Shown: positions 34,401 through 42,600, counted from the first letter of the stretch. The stretch: DNA of 64,000 nucleotides from Norana najaformis (GCA_964023275.1 OZ029918.1:32191281-32255280); one strand, 5' to 3'. Numbers and translations: made by a program. The notes: generated from the letters alone by a model not told the origin.

Positions 34401-36457
34401 GGCGGAACATTCCGGCACCTTTTTTCGGCTAATAAAAAAATTTAGTTTTAATAAAGAATTGTGTTACTAAGTTATTTTAATTATGTAATATAATGTAATT
34501 TATTTTAATTCCATTTCAATGTTTACAACTTTACACTGTTTTCAGTGTTTATTGATTGATAAAAATAACGAAATTTTAGCACAAAATTCCATAATTGTTC
34601 AGTTCTGGAACCTTTTTTGTCTAGAAAAAAGCACTGGTCCTAACGATTCCAAGATTGCGGACTGGAGAAAAGTAAGATGCACAAGAAGTGAGATTCTTTG
34701 GAGAAATGTTCAAAGAAGAGGTCAGCTTGTTTATTTGTTCACGAAGGCCAATTATGAGAAATTCTGTTTACGAAGGGTTGAGGCATAGAAGTTTGGCGGT
34801 CATCCAAGCTGGTAGTATCTTGGTGATGGTGCTACGTAGGTGAGCAAGTAAGTCAGACAAGAATTGAGGGGAGAAAGATATGAAGCGTTGTGTTTCGTCG
34901 GCGTAGAGGTGATGATCAACAGAGGATGAGGATAATGAGTTTGCGGAGTGCGGAGGTGTAAAGGATGAACAGAATGAACTATCTTCCAAAAGTTCTGTAA
35001 ACATCAACCTGTGTGATGTGCTCTGGAGGAGGATCAGCACCTCTGACAGTAAAAGGCTCTATAAAAATATTTAGCCACATTACACACATTCCAATACATA
35101 TTGCAGGGAGTCAGTCTACAGGATATGTTGACTTTATATTTCTTTTCACATTTTTACATAAATTTCATCGTTTTTAAGTTATGCAATCGGGTTTGGTCTT
35201 AAATTTTTATTTCTTGGAAAGTCTGTTCTTTTCTTCTGCTTCTGAAATAAATAGTCTATATATTTCTTCTGTTGATTCACTTGCCTGTAAATGATTTTTG
35301 AACTCAACTTTTGAACTTTTGAACTTTTGACCTTGATAGACTTTAAATTTGTGCTATTCTTACATAGATTTTGTGATATTCTGGGCAAGACACAAGCTGT
35401 ATCAGCTCATCTCCAATCTTCGAGTGCAGACCTTGTTAAAAATTTAACTTCTCCTTCAAAGTAAACAGAGATGAAACAGATGCCTTTACAGGAACTTTGT
35501 TCTCCCAGGCAGAACAGCAAAGTAAGAATTGTGACAATGATCCATTGTTACCCAAACAGTGTGTCTGTAAAATGCCCAGACACTTTTCCAGTTCTGCTGT
35601 TGATGAAACTGTGGGTCTTTGTTCAGAAGTGGACACACAGACTGCATATAGGCAACATATCCACTGTCCACTTGCTGACTGTATCATTTCCGATGTTATC
35701 ATCGCCTAAGATTCTTTGCTCAGCCGATGGACATATGGCATGTTAACAAATGGATTACATACTTACTTACTTACTTCCGAATTAGACAGTCGAATATTTG
35801 AATATTCACTTACTGTCATAAATGGTATACAATCATTAACACCAAAAAATGTCTTTTAAAAATTACAACATTAAAACTTGTGCACATCTGTATCACAGTA
35901 AAGTTGAAGACCTCAGCCATGAAATTCCGCAAGTGAGGCGTTTGTTACAGCATTCAGTTTCAAGCGTAACCAATATAGCTAAAACGTTAGACCTTGCTTG
36001 TTTTCCAGAATCACATAAGCTTGCTTTTCGTGAATTATGCAGACAATCTATTGAACATCGCCATAGTTTTACCAGCAACAATAGCAGCTCGTAAGTGAAG
36101 CTTTTCCGCTCTAAAATTTAATTAGAACGTATCTATAAAGAACTGAGTCTGACATTTGTTCAGGCAGTATCACAATGCTGTCAAATGTTCACTGCACCCA
36201 TAGCTGGCCAGCGTTAAGCCACTGGTGGCCAGCATGGGCCAATGGGGGCCCAACTACCATAGCTGTCACTGCAGAAGCCGGCTGATCCTATACGGCGCAC
36301 ATACCTTTTCTAATATCGTGGAGTTGATGTGGTTTACGGGTGCGCAGGTGTACGCCATTTCCTGCCTCTGAATCTGGAGGCTCTCCTCCGACAGTCGCAG
36401 CCGAACCAGTTGCCTCTCGTTGCCATTGGTAACGAGCGTTGCTGTCCCGGTTCGCAT
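19473..36457 (-). CDS. SNTG1: Gamma-syntrophin-like adaptor protein, 14 exons
   Basis: Exons (minus strand): 36457-36305, 33718-33604, 28996-28953, 28566-28440, 27780-27728, 27180-27095, 25938-25818, 24960-24922, 23416-23300, 22917-22845, 22265-22113, 21140-21048, 20195-20085, 19574-19473. All are GT-AG and in phase except exon 10 (one extra base). About 461 residues: first half of PH1 (1-51), PDZ (52-140) with the carboxylate-binding loop PGGLGLSVKGG, second half of PH1 (about 165-233), PH2 (about 245-355), and a syntrophin-unique region ending CIHAFLSAKLASVDPIF. Syntrophins are dystrophin-complex scaffolds beneath the plasma membrane; the PDZ binds C-termini of channels and kinases. The pattern fits the gamma subfamily better than alpha/beta; whether it corresponds to SNTG1 or SNTG2 cannot be decided. 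The ATG follows a splice acceptor directly, so a 5' UTR exon should lie above 36457. Confidence 0.92.
20410..20457. repeat. 24-bp tandem duplication
   Basis: Two identical copies of a 24-base unit beginning CAATTAACAATTTCTCATTA lie head to tail in the gamma-syntrophin intron between exons 12 and 13. Confidence 0.85.
20808..21013. repeat. 22-bp AT-rich tandem array with palindromic core
   Basis: About nine units of roughly 22 bases share the self-complementary core ATTAATATTAAT, separated by GCAGAAGAGT or GCATATGGGT. The array starts 35 bases beyond the gamma-syntrophin exon 12 donor and could form a long stem or a set of cruciforms. Confidence 0.9.
21705..21795 (+). mobile_element. Short dispersed repeat, family F, after an AAT tract
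   Basis: An AAT run is followed by AGACAATTTATATAGCGCCG, then ACGGCCGAGGCCGAAGAAAA and GGGCGCTGTACATAAG. Nearly the same 60 bases occur inverted at 62905-62975, again with a triplet run at the same edge. The arrangement looks like a retroelement 3' end with a triplet tail, the element itself lying on the other strand. Confidence 0.65.
22400..22555 (+). mobile_element. 3' tail of a LINE, family E (gamma-syntrophin intron)
   Basis: The copy carries CTATCAGAGTTTGACTGAGC, a degenerate ATGACCTGCAACTGAGGC block, GAGATAACGGCGCTACAGAAG and a TTAGATTAG-like tail, all in the order seen at 11300-11450. Confidence 0.6.
22975..23280. repeat. 49-bp tandem repeat, six units
   Basis: Units start about 22991, 23040, 23089, 23138, 23187 and 23236 and share TTTCTGGCATTGTTTTATAT followed by AAT(G/A)(T/C)TACATAGAACTAAA. 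The spacing is 49 bases throughout with point differences. The array ends about 20 bases before the gamma-syntrophin exon 9 donor site. Confidence 0.9.
23418..23480. repeat. GAA/GAT triplet microsatellite serving as a splice-site pyrimidine tract
   Basis: On the minus strand this is an uninterrupted run of TTC and ATC triplets directly before the CAG acceptor of gamma-syntrophin exon 9 (23416). It therefore supplies the whole polypyrimidine tract of that splice site. Confidence 0.85.
23525..23665. repeat. GT-rich and GTAT-rich simple sequence
   Basis: Impure TGTG and ATGTATGT runs fill this intronic stretch. No other signal is visible. Confidence 0.6.
23805..23960 (-). mobile_element. Fragment of tRNA-like SINE, family B
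   Basis: It shares CTTGGCATATCAGGGTGGGT, GGCCAGTGCACTCCCTC, the TTTTCCCAGTGAGTGTGCAG block and TTTTATAGCTGACTTC with the fuller copies at 47365-47590 (same orientation) and 37035-37260 (opposite). Confidence 0.6.
24007..24117. repeat. About 24-bp tandem array, 4-5 units
   Basis: Units read CAATCAATCATGCTAACCAA plus TAGG with small changes. The array is in the intron between gamma-syntrophin exons 8 and 9. Confidence 0.85.
24245..24475 (+). mobile_element. tRNA-like SINE ending in CAT/CAG triplets
   Basis: A box A-like TGGTGTAATGGTATGG and a box B-like ACGGGTTCAAATCTGCC are spaced as in a tRNA gene. A SINE-type core with GACCTTGGACAAGTTGC follows, and an ATC/AGC triplet run at 24433-24466 forms the tail. 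Confidence 0.6.
25105..25255. repeat. GACA/GACAA microsatellite
   Basis: Repeats of GACA pass into GACAA (25195-25235). The stretch is intronic in gamma-syntrophin. Both strands stay open in some frames simply because the repeat lacks stops. Confidence 0.8.
25440..25720 (+). mobile_element. Dispersed repeat, family D (gamma-syntrophin intron 7)
   Basis: This is the longest + copy of family D. It has an AATCATAATCGTAATC leader, the TTATAGCGTCCAACG and AGATCTAAGAGTCAGGCAGG blocks, GGCTACGATCATTGG and GAGGAAGAAGAGGAATCAGC. A GGCA run (25578-25602) has expanded inside it. Confidence 0.65.
26275..27094. other. Gamma-syntrophin intron 6 with a family D fragment
   Basis: A short family D copy lies at 26620-26715 (leader AATCATAATCGTAATCCC, then CAGCGCCCAACGAAAGCCG), and another similar end near 26925-26945. 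Short AAT runs occur near 26730 and 26825. No coding signal was found. Confidence 0.5.
28205..28300 (-). mobile_element. tRNA-like SINE head
   Basis: On the minus strand the sequence reads GGTGGCACGGTGGCCTAGCA (box A-like) and CTGGGTTGAAATCCTGAACC (box B-like). The copy is in the intron between gamma-syntrophin exons 4 and 5. Confidence 0.45.
28676..28775. repeat. ATT/ATC triplet microsatellite
   Basis: Alternating ATTATT and ATCATCATC blocks run for about 100 bases within gamma-syntrophin intron 3. Confidence 0.85.
29000..29600. other. AT-rich part of gamma-syntrophin intron 2, nothing recognised
   Basis: The phrase AATCACTGA recurs irregularly between 29200 and 29350. Otherwise there is no repeat, ORF or splice-bounded segment. 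Confidence 0.45.
29617..29960. repeat. 118-128-bp tandem repeat, almost three units
   Basis: Units begin TTCYTCAGTTTAACGACATC near 29617, 29735 and 29863 and include GGCCGTTGACGTCGCCCTCC, TTTATCCAGGCTTGGGAATG and GCAGTGGCAGAGTTAAAATT. The last unit is cut off after about 80 bases. The units are very similar, so the expansion is recent. Confidence 0.9.
30030..30290. repeat. ATT and ACC/ACT triplet tracts
   Basis: ATT runs lie at about 30045-30065 and 30210-30240, followed by ACT/ACC triplets to 30290. Between them is unremarkable intronic sequence. Confidence 0.6.
30600..30890. repeat. Purine-rich (GA) tract
   Basis: The + strand is almost pure A and G for nearly 300 bases, a polypurine/polypyrimidine mirror-type tract. 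Frames seen on the minus strand here are Ser/Pro/Leu-rich products of this composition, not genes. Confidence 0.8.
31365..31640. repeat. CATA/CACATA microsatellite
   Basis: ACATACATAC and ATATGTACAC runs fill this stretch of gamma-syntrophin intron 2. The His/Tyr/Ile-rich frames across it are repeat products. Confidence 0.85.
31660..32835. other. Single-copy-looking intron DNA without an identifiable gene
   Basis: The longest + frame is 32119-32430 (103 codons) and a minus frame lies at 32443-32670. Neither has a recognisable motif or convincing splice borders. The stretch 32340-32560 is less AT-rich than its surroundings. Confidence 0.4.
32840..33210. repeat. TCTG microsatellite and degenerate AGATCA repeats
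   Basis: CTGT/TCTG and GTCCGTCC runs cover about 32840-32955. From about 33040 to 33205 the motif AGATCAGATCAT recurs in degraded form. Confidence 0.65.
33850..35045 (-). mobile_element. LINE remnant with RT fragment (family G), inside gamma-syntrophin intron 1
   Basis: On the minus strand 35000-34768 encodes the palm of a CR1/L2-type reverse transcriptase: SSVDHHLYADETQRFISF, then AWMTAKLLCLNPS. The catalytic YADD has become YADE. At 34200-33850 the strand carries the 3' end with a GACTTGATATAGCGCCGGTG motif and a SLLQFCRHLKSVLF-like C-terminus. The same 3' end recurs at 52030-52260 and 56983-57080. Stops and deletions make the copy dead, and part of 34440-34760 looks unrelated to it. Confidence 0.65.
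34546..34671 (+). CDS. Candidate nested exon on the opposite strand
   Basis: A TTTTCAG acceptor and a GTAAGA donor bracket 126 bases (42 codons, phase 0 at both ends) that read through as CLLIDKNNEILAQNSII and VQFWNLFCLEKSTG. It lies between LINE fragments inside gamma-syntrophin intron 1. I do not recognise the peptide. A 30-base piece at 35492-35521 with matching splice sites and phase could follow it. A chance exon-like frame is possible. Confidence 0.3.
35899..36090 (+). CDS. Candidate nested exon on the opposite strand
   Basis: A TATCACAG acceptor and a consensus GTAAGT donor bracket 192 bases with an open frame. The peptide has an ordinary soluble composition: EDLSHEIPQVRRLLQHSV, then NIAKTLDLACFPESHKLA and FRELCRQSIEHRHSF. 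Codon use and amino-acid mix look like real protein, unlike the repeat-driven frames nearby. Its entry phase would need an upstream exon ending with two bases of a codon, which I could not find. The family is not recognised. It lies about 200 bp from gamma-syntrophin exon 1 on the other strand. Confidence 0.45.
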
Positions 36458-37030
36458 CTGCAGAATATTCGAAACACACGGTTTTAGTATACTACACAAC
36501 CAAGATGCCAGAAAATCGCAAACACACAACGAAAGGTCAACAGCAGAAGGTCGACGGCCCAGCTAAACCCAGATGCTTCTAGAACAAATAAACATTACCA
36601 CAGGAATCACACATAAACGTAAATAGCATAATTACTTAAACGATGTATATTCTTTGGGCAATATAAAGTGAATTTTAATTACCTAATTAATATTGCAGGA
36701 TTGGTGAAACTGTTTATTATTGTTTACTGCACTGCTCAAGCTATGTCTTGATTTGTACTTACTATCGTCATAAAATAATCGTCAAACCAAGATGAACATT
36801 AAAATTGAAAACCACCTGTAAAAAATTCATTTTGTAAATCTAGGCCAATCTAGCATTCAGCAACATTTTGACCTTACTGGGTTAATAAACATCCCATGGC
36901 CACTTCATAGGACCCACAGCAGCCCATGTTGGACCACAAGTGGCAAGCTATGGGCCCACTGCGGACCAATAAACATGGCTGTCACAGAGTTTGCATTATA
37001 TGATATTGTCTGTGATGGAATTTGTTGGCG
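36458..37030. other. Upstream flank of gamma-syntrophin exon 1, with GC-palindromic repeat
   Basis: No coding signal was seen. At 36890-36985 there is another copy of the GGGCC/TGGCCA repeat found at 17880-17990 and 36180-36290 (shared phrases AAGCTATGGGCCCA and CATGGCTGTCA). Confidence 0.5.
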
Positions 37031-37034
37031 AATT

Positions 37035-37260
37035 AAGAGCGCAGTAGTCTAGTGATTAGTGTGTGGGACTGTCAGTTGAAAGGTCACGGGTTCAACTCCT
37101 ACCAGGCCAGAAATTGGTTTCGAGACTTCAGTTCTATTTGTGCCCATAACGAACTCAGCTATAATGAAAACTGACTGTACAATGTTGGTAGAAAGATCAG
37201 GAGGGGAGGAAGAGGGCTGGCCACCCACCCTCATATGCCGAGGCTAAGAAAACTGACATT
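37035..37260 (+). mobile_element. tRNA-like SINE, family B
   Basis: The head has box A-like TAGTCTAGTGATTAGTGTG and box B-like CGGGTTCAACTCCTACC. The body continues through TAACGAACTCAGCTATAATG and ends with GGCCACCCACCCTCATATGC and CGAGGCTAAGAAAA. The inverted full copy is at 47365-47590. Confidence 0.7.
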
Positions 37261-38155
37261 GTTTACAGTTCGTACTCATGACTGCTTCTAGGTGCTAGCT
37301 TAAGGAACTGTACTTCTCTTTTTATTCATAAGCCCTAAGAAAGCGCATCTATCATGGAGCTCTGAAGAGAGATACAGGTCAAACCCTCAAATGTGCTTTT
37401 CCCTTATCATCAATCACAAGACTTTGAAAAGTCGACGCCTGACTGACTATAAATTCAATGTTTACGATCGTCTGAGCTGTTCCTAGGATGGCCATTTGTC
37501 GTGTTATGCACTTCAGCCAAAGAATCCTTCAACTCATCGAAGCCGTATCATGAAGGACCACCGCTGAAAGAGGCGTGATATAAAGAAGGCGTTACCCGGT
37601 ACTTCACCCATTCTCTTTGATCTCGCGGTCTTGTGTTGTTCGGTCAGAAGCATCTCCGAGGAGGTTATCTTAAAGTGGGGCTACAAAATTCGCGCTTATG
37701 ATTACAATTATGAGTAACTTTACCGACTTCGCAACAAAAGATGAAAGGATCGAAAGCTTCCAGCAGGCATAAGTTCTGTAGCCCAGCTAAAAAGCCATTC
37801 TCAAGCTAAAATATATTACAGAAAAACTTCCGAAGCTTCACACTTGGCTGCTTCAAAATTGCCTCAGCTAATTTATCGCTTCCTTCTCAACACACATACA
37901 GGCTGTTTTACACATCTGCTCTGAACATCTGCTTGGGGTGTACTTCGCGTATGCTCCACATAACTACCAATGATGGGTGAGCATCTTTTAAACTGGTCTG
38001 AGTAGTATGAGCATGTTCGGTGCGTGCTTGAAGCAGATGTAGAATACATCCACGGTTTCTTCCGCTGGTTGAGCACAAACGATGATTAGAAGCCAACTGC
38101 TCTTAGCTTCGACACATAATCCAGAGTTCCAGACAACTGATCAGTTTGGCAGCTC
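37261..38155. other. Intergenic DNA, nothing recognised
   Basis: No ORF with a convincing composition and no shared repeat was found here. A 33300-33415-like ATGCTC/TGCTCCA phrase near 37945-38040 is weak. Confidence 0.45.
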
Positions 38156-38159
38156 AAGA

Positions 38160-38400
38160 CCCTTGCTGGCCTGGTTTGCTACATCGGTTAATGCGTACGT
38201 CAAGGCGCCTCTGAGCGTGAGGGTGCCGGTTCGCTACCCGGTCGTGGCATATTTTAGAAATTTGAATCTCGGGCTAGCGCGGTCCGTACCTTAAATGGCG
38301 TGGCACCCCAGCAAAAAGGGCAGCGGTGGCGAAGGAAGGATCTCACCAGATTAATTCAATGAAAAACAAACAAGGTCAAGGTCATAGGGTCACTACAGAA
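38160..38400 (+). mobile_element. tRNA-like SINE, family C
   Basis: It begins GGCCTGGTTTGCTACATCGG, has a box B-like GCCGGTTCGCTACCCGG, and continues through ATCTCGGGCTAGCGCGGTCC, AAATGGCGTGGCACCC, GGGCAGCGGTGGCGAAGG and ATCTCACCAGATTAATTC. A second copy is at 54075-54300 and a 3' piece at 57655-57735. Confidence 0.75.
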
Positions 38401-38566
38401 AAACACCCACATTAACATATAGTGACTGGATGCTATCAAATTCATTTACTGCCTAATAAAGCTGCAGTAACCTTCCCCTCGTACATAAATCCAAATCCAG
38501 ACTCAGTGAAGAACGTTTGGAAACATAAAATGGTGTCTGAATGCACAAAACAACCAGATAAGAGTG

Positions 38567-38745
38567 TGTGACATGGTAGCTGACTGATCTGCACCCTCAC
38601 CTTGTATTGCAGTGTGTGGGTTCAAGACCCGCTGAAATGGTTACCATGTAGGGACCTTCAGCAAGTCCGTCAGGCAGAATTGCTAAGCACCATCGACTGA
38701 TGTCATTAGACAGCGGCATTTAATAAATACAGAAATAAAAATAAT
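38567..38745 (+). mobile_element. tRNA-like SINE, family A
   Basis: The copy carries ATGGTAGCTGACTGATC, box B-like GTGGGTTCAAGACCCGC, TACCATGTAGGGACCTTC, CACCATCGACTGATGTC and ATTAGACAGCGGCATTTAAT. It ends in an A-rich AAAT tail. Confidence 0.7.
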
Positions 38746-38856
38746 ATGCAAACAATTTAAAATCAACAAATTTCTTATGTCAAATGTGAAATCCATACCC
38801 ATACTCAAAGAAAACATTTGGAAATGTCGACTTGGACCAAATTTTGTAATTGCAAT

Positions 38857-39061
38857 GAGAATATGAATAGTATAAAAGAGAATATGAATAGTATAAAAGA
38901 GAATATGAATAGTATAAAAGAGAATATGAATAGTATAAAAGAGAATATGAATAGTATAAAAGAGAATATGAATAGTATAAAAGAGAATATGAATAGTATA
39001 AAAGAGAATATGAATAGTATAAGTGAGAATATGAATAGTATAAATGAGAATATGAATAGTG
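38857..39061. repeat. 21-bp tandem repeat, about ten units
   Basis: The unit GAATATGAATAGTATAAAAG plus A repeats with almost no change, with slight drift (AGTGAG, ATGAG) in the last two units. Because 21 is a multiple of three, the array is open on both strands and gives MNSIKEN repeats on + and YTIHILF or YSYSLLY repeats on -. I see no sign that it is translated. Confidence 0.95.
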
Positions 39062-39164
39062 TCCAAACTGCATAGAATTAGAATAATGAGAAAAAGAAGA
39101 AGCAGAAAAGCTGTTCATTAAGTTAACCCGAAACACCAGCCAAGGATAAAAAGTGTCAGTGACT

Positions 39165-39230
39165 TCATTTTTCTTGGCCTCAGCATATGGGGGCAAGTAT
39201 CCAGTCCACTCATCGCCGCATGAAAATGTG
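39165..39230 (-). mobile_element. Fragment of SINE family B
   Basis: The phrase TTTTTCTTGGCCTCAGCATA followed by a GGGGGCAAGTATCCAGTCC block matches the 3' end of family B copies. The rest of the element is absent. Confidence 0.5.
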
Positions 39231-39399
39231 CTATAAAAATGCCCTTATGTATGTATGCCCTCCCCAACATCTTTACACTAAGTAAATATCCCCATACATC
39301 CTACATAATTATAGAGTTGCACTTTTAATATATTCCTAACTTGTTCAACTGATTTCTGCCATGCGGATTTCTGCATGGCTTCAACGCATGAAGTTAAAG

Positions 39400-39950
39400 A
39401 TCTAACCTAATCATAATCCTATCAACCACCAACTACCAGGTAATCCATCCATAAATCCAAGCAATCATCTATTCATCCTACGCACCACAATCGAACCATC
39501 ACGAACAGTCTTCCATTAACCCAGCTGCACTAATTCACCTGCCTTTTCATTGCCAGATAATCTATCATCCCACTAATTCTACTTCCATCCACCCTTCCGC
39601 CTCCAAACCCATCTAGTCAGTATGCAGAACGTCGTGTCTCAGTCAGAGCCACTCTTCCAGAATCCCAGCACTAATGAGGCCACACCTCTGAGGCAGGAAC
39701 CGGACAAGGATGGATGATATGTGGTCCGTTGGCCAAAACTCCTAACCAGCGCTCCGTCCATCAATCCAGTGCCTACCAGTATCGATTTCGAAGTTCATCA
39801 AGCCTTTCACTTGCTACAGAAACAACGATTCCACTACCATCACTGTTTTCCTTCCCTACTCAAACATCTATACCTCTGTTTGGCAAATCTAATCTAACAT
39901 AACCTAATCTAATCTAACTTGATCTAATCTAATCTAATCTAATGCGAAGA
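39400..39950. other. C/T-A-rich intergenic DNA with TCTAA repeats
   Basis: AATCTAATCTAAC pentamers cluster at 39885-39945. The rest is simple-looking ATCCA-rich sequence without a gene. Confidence 0.5.
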
Positions 39951-40260
39951 ATTCCATAGGACCATTATCACAGGCATCAGTTAATAGGACGTTCCTCTTC
40001 AAGAAATCCTTTCCTGATTCCTACTCTTCTCCTAATCTCTCTCTCTCTCTCGCCGATCCAGTTGTAAACATCACTCATCTTACCCGTCAGACTGTCAATC
40101 TGCCTGACCCTTGGATCTTGACCTGGAACAGAACCTAACCTTACCTGCCTACCGAAGTTGTTCTTGAATTAGAGCATGTGAATAAGCTGGTTCCGTGACT
40201 TGATTTTCTCGGGTGATGAAGAAATTTCAAGATTACGATTTGATGTGAAACTTAGTTCTC
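39950..40260 (-). mobile_element. Dispersed repeat, family D, inverted and long
   Basis: Reverse-complemented, it follows the family D order: AAATCGTAATCTTGAAATTTC, GTCACGGAACCAGCTTATTC, GGTTCTGTTCCAGGTCAAGA, TCCAAGGGTCAGGCAG, then AGGAGAAGAGTAGGAATCAG and AAAGGATTTCTTGAAGAGG. A CT dinucleotide run (40038-40052) interrupts it. Confidence 0.6.
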
Positions 40261-40734
40261 CAACAACATTTCATTAGAAAGCTCCAGTTTAAATTCAAGA
40301 TTACTATGTTGACACAAAGAACTTTTATTAAGTGTCTTCCGAAAAAATTTAATCAAATTTAAATCTTATTTCATCTTGTCTAACCTAATCTGAATCCAAT
40401 CATGATCGGAGAATCAGAGTGAAATCAGAATCAATCAGTGTCATCATTCATTTACTTGATCATCCGTTAGCTTGTCAATCAGTCTGTCAATCTAGTCTAC
40501 TCCGTAGGAAAATCGATCAATCAATCAGTCAGTCAATTGATCAATCAATCAAAACAATCACACCGTAAGCTATGACTGCCTAGCATTAGCAGTAACCAGT
40601 TGCATCTATTTTTGTCACATTCATCTTCTCCTTTCATGCATCCTTTCTTCCTATCTTCCTTCCTTTTTCGCACCAAACTTAAGTCCCAATGAACCAAACT
40701 GTCTTCCTCTCAATACATCTCGCTGTCTCTCACT

Positions 40735-40860
40735 CTATTTGTCTGTCTGTGTCACTTTGTCATTTTCCCATTCTGTCTGTCTGTCTGTCCGGTCTTGTCT
40801 GTCTGTCTGTCTAACCTCTCTGTCATTCTCTGTCTCTCTCTCTCTCTCTATCCGTTCTTG
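40735..40860. repeat. TCTG/TCTC microsatellite
   Basis: CTGTCTGTC and CTCTCTCT runs. Similar runs lie at 41155-41400 (as AGAC on +) and 41560-41730, so this small district alternates repeat directions. Confidence 0.8.
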
Positions 40861-40869
40861 TTACATATT

Positions 40870-41150
40870 GCAGACGCTCGGTCGTCGGTCACGGTCGAAT
40901 CATCCCATGGGGTTGTCAAGCCTTTCCAGAAGAACCCTCCGAAAAGCGCACGCGATTCAACTCCCAAGGGAATTTTTATCCGGATCCTTCGGAAGTGTTC
41001 TGCACAGACCGAGTTCCGAGTTGTCGCCCAGTGACACGATTCGCCCGAAGGACAAAACTAAAGGGATTCCATTATCTCTAGATTCCTCAAATCTGACAAT
41101 TTTTTGGGCAGCCTGTCTCGGTTTATTAAGAGCAGAATCTCATGAGAAAC
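40870..41150. other. GC-richer single-copy island between TCTG and AGAC repeats
   Basis: The segment has several CpG-containing words (CGGTCGTCGGTCACGGTCG) and an open + frame through the repeats, but no recognisable domain and no clear splice sites. It is bounded on the left by TCTG and on the right by AGAC, that is, inverted simple repeats. Confidence 0.4.
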
Positions 41151-41154
41151 AGCA

Positions 41155-41400
41155 AAAGAGACAGACAGAGATAGACAGACAGACTGACGGCCAGAGAAAG
41201 ACAGAGACTCATACAGAGCAACAGATAAAGAGACAGAGGTAAACAGATACAGAGACAAAATGAAAAAGAGTTAAAGAGACCAAGACCAGACATGGAGTGA
41301 GAGACAGACAGACAGGCAGACAGACAGACAGATAGGCAGACAGACAGACAGACAGGCAGACACACAGAGACGATGACAGAGACACAGACATAGAGACTGA
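41155..41400. repeat. AGAC microsatellite
   Basis: Runs of ACAGACAGAC with GGCAG interruptions. The long Ser/Val/Leu/Cys frames on the minus strand here are repeat products. Confidence 0.85.
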
Positions 41401-41559
41401 GATTATCATGAGACTGAAACGCGTTCCACATATCAAAGATCTGTGAAACTATCTCTCCAATCACTGATCGATCGATCCACAAAATCCATGAAGCCCTGAG
41501 TCGTTGTTATATGTCTCTGAAGGAAGCACAACAGTTTCTTCCTCCCTGTCAGCTTCTTT

Positions 41560-42110
41560 GACTGTTTCTCTGTCTCTCTCCATGTACCTGTCTGTCTACC
41601 TGTCTCTTGGCCAATCTGCAGCCTAACCGCCTGTCTGTCAGTCTGCCTGTCTGTCTGTCTTTCTGTCTGTGTGCAAAATGACTGCTTGTCTGTTTGTCAG
41701 TATGTGGTATACCTCTTTCTTTGTCTGCATGCCTGAGTCTCTGTCTCACTGCCAGTCCGTGTGGATGTGTGTGTGTGAGTGTGTGTGGCTGGGTGGGTCT
41801 CTGTGGGTGGGTGGGTCTCTGTGTATGTGAGTGTCCTAGTGGATTCAGTTTCTATCTGGCAGTCAATCGAAGATCTGTCTTCCGTAGATCAGCCTTAAGC
41901 CACGTGGCTTCAGACATCAACGACAACCATCATCAGCTGAACCATCATGGCTACCAATTCTCACAGTGGAGGCATGCAATTAAACCCCTCGCAATCGTAA
42001 ACCCCTTTGCAACAGCGAACCCCTTCTTCTCTTTCTTCCACGGCCTCTGCTTCAGCACCAGCAGTAGCAGCAGCAGCAGCAGCAGCAGCAGCAGTCTGAT
42101 GTTCATCATA
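41560..42110. repeat. TCTG, GTGT and CAG simple repeats with unremarkable DNA between
   Basis: TCTG at 41565-41720, GTGT and GGGTCTCTGT at 41755-41840, and CAG triplets at 42058-42095. A + frame at 41694-42230 spans all three and is best explained by their composition. Confidence 0.6.
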
Positions 42111-42244
42111 CAGGATGCGCCAATGAAACAAATCCATTCCAAACATCACCCACGCACACACAAACACTCAAACCATTCACCAAGCCCTTCACAACAAACA
42201 GAACATCAAATATACATGCAGTCTGCCTGACATACATGTATTTT

Positions 42245-42485
42245 GCTACCCTGCACACGCCCCACCAACGTAATGTCACCTTGCAAACCCTAACCGAATA
42301 GTGGTACTTTACACACCCTACCAAAATAATGGCACTTTAATTTATACCCTACTTAAATAATGCCACCTTGCACACCCTAACAAAAGGGTAATTTACGTAC
42401 CCTACTTTAAAATGGTACTTTACATAATGTATTCAAATAATGGTACTTCAAGTACCCGACTTAAATAAGGTACTTTACATATGTT
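42245..42485. repeat. Degenerate tandem array around CCCTAC-(T)TAAATAATGG-ACTT
   Basis: About seven diverged units of roughly 30-38 bases carry the words CACCCTA, AAATAATGG and TACTTTA. The array is old and irregular. Confidence 0.6.
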
Positions 42486-42487
42486 GC

Positions 42488-42600
42488 CCTGATAATCGCA
42501 ATCGTAATTCCCAGATTTCTGCAGCACCCAACGAAAGCCGTGCCACGAGGACCAGCTTATTCACAGGCGCTCAGTCAAAACAAAATCGGTAGGTAAAAGT
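42488..42600 (+). mobile_element. Dispersed repeat, family D (short copy)
   Basis: It contains ATAATCGCAATCGTAATTCC, then GCACCCAACGAAAGCCGTG, GACCAGCTTATTCACAGGCG and CTCAGTCAAAACAAAATCGG, matching the copies at 26620 and 25440. Confidence 0.65.

Noticed and set aside
37035..37120. A genuine tRNA gene
   Set aside because: Same reasoning: the tRNA-like head is joined to a SINE body repeated at 47365-47590.
38683..39196. Tyr/His/Ile-rich ORFs of 127 and 138 codons
   Set aside because: They read the 21-bp tandem array and have no independent support.
40739..41242. 167-codon + ORF
   Set aside because: Most of it is TCTG and AGAC microsatellite; the middle island has no recognised motif.
41694..42230. 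178-codon + ORF
   Set aside because: It spans TCTG, GTGT and CAG simple repeats; composition explains the openness.
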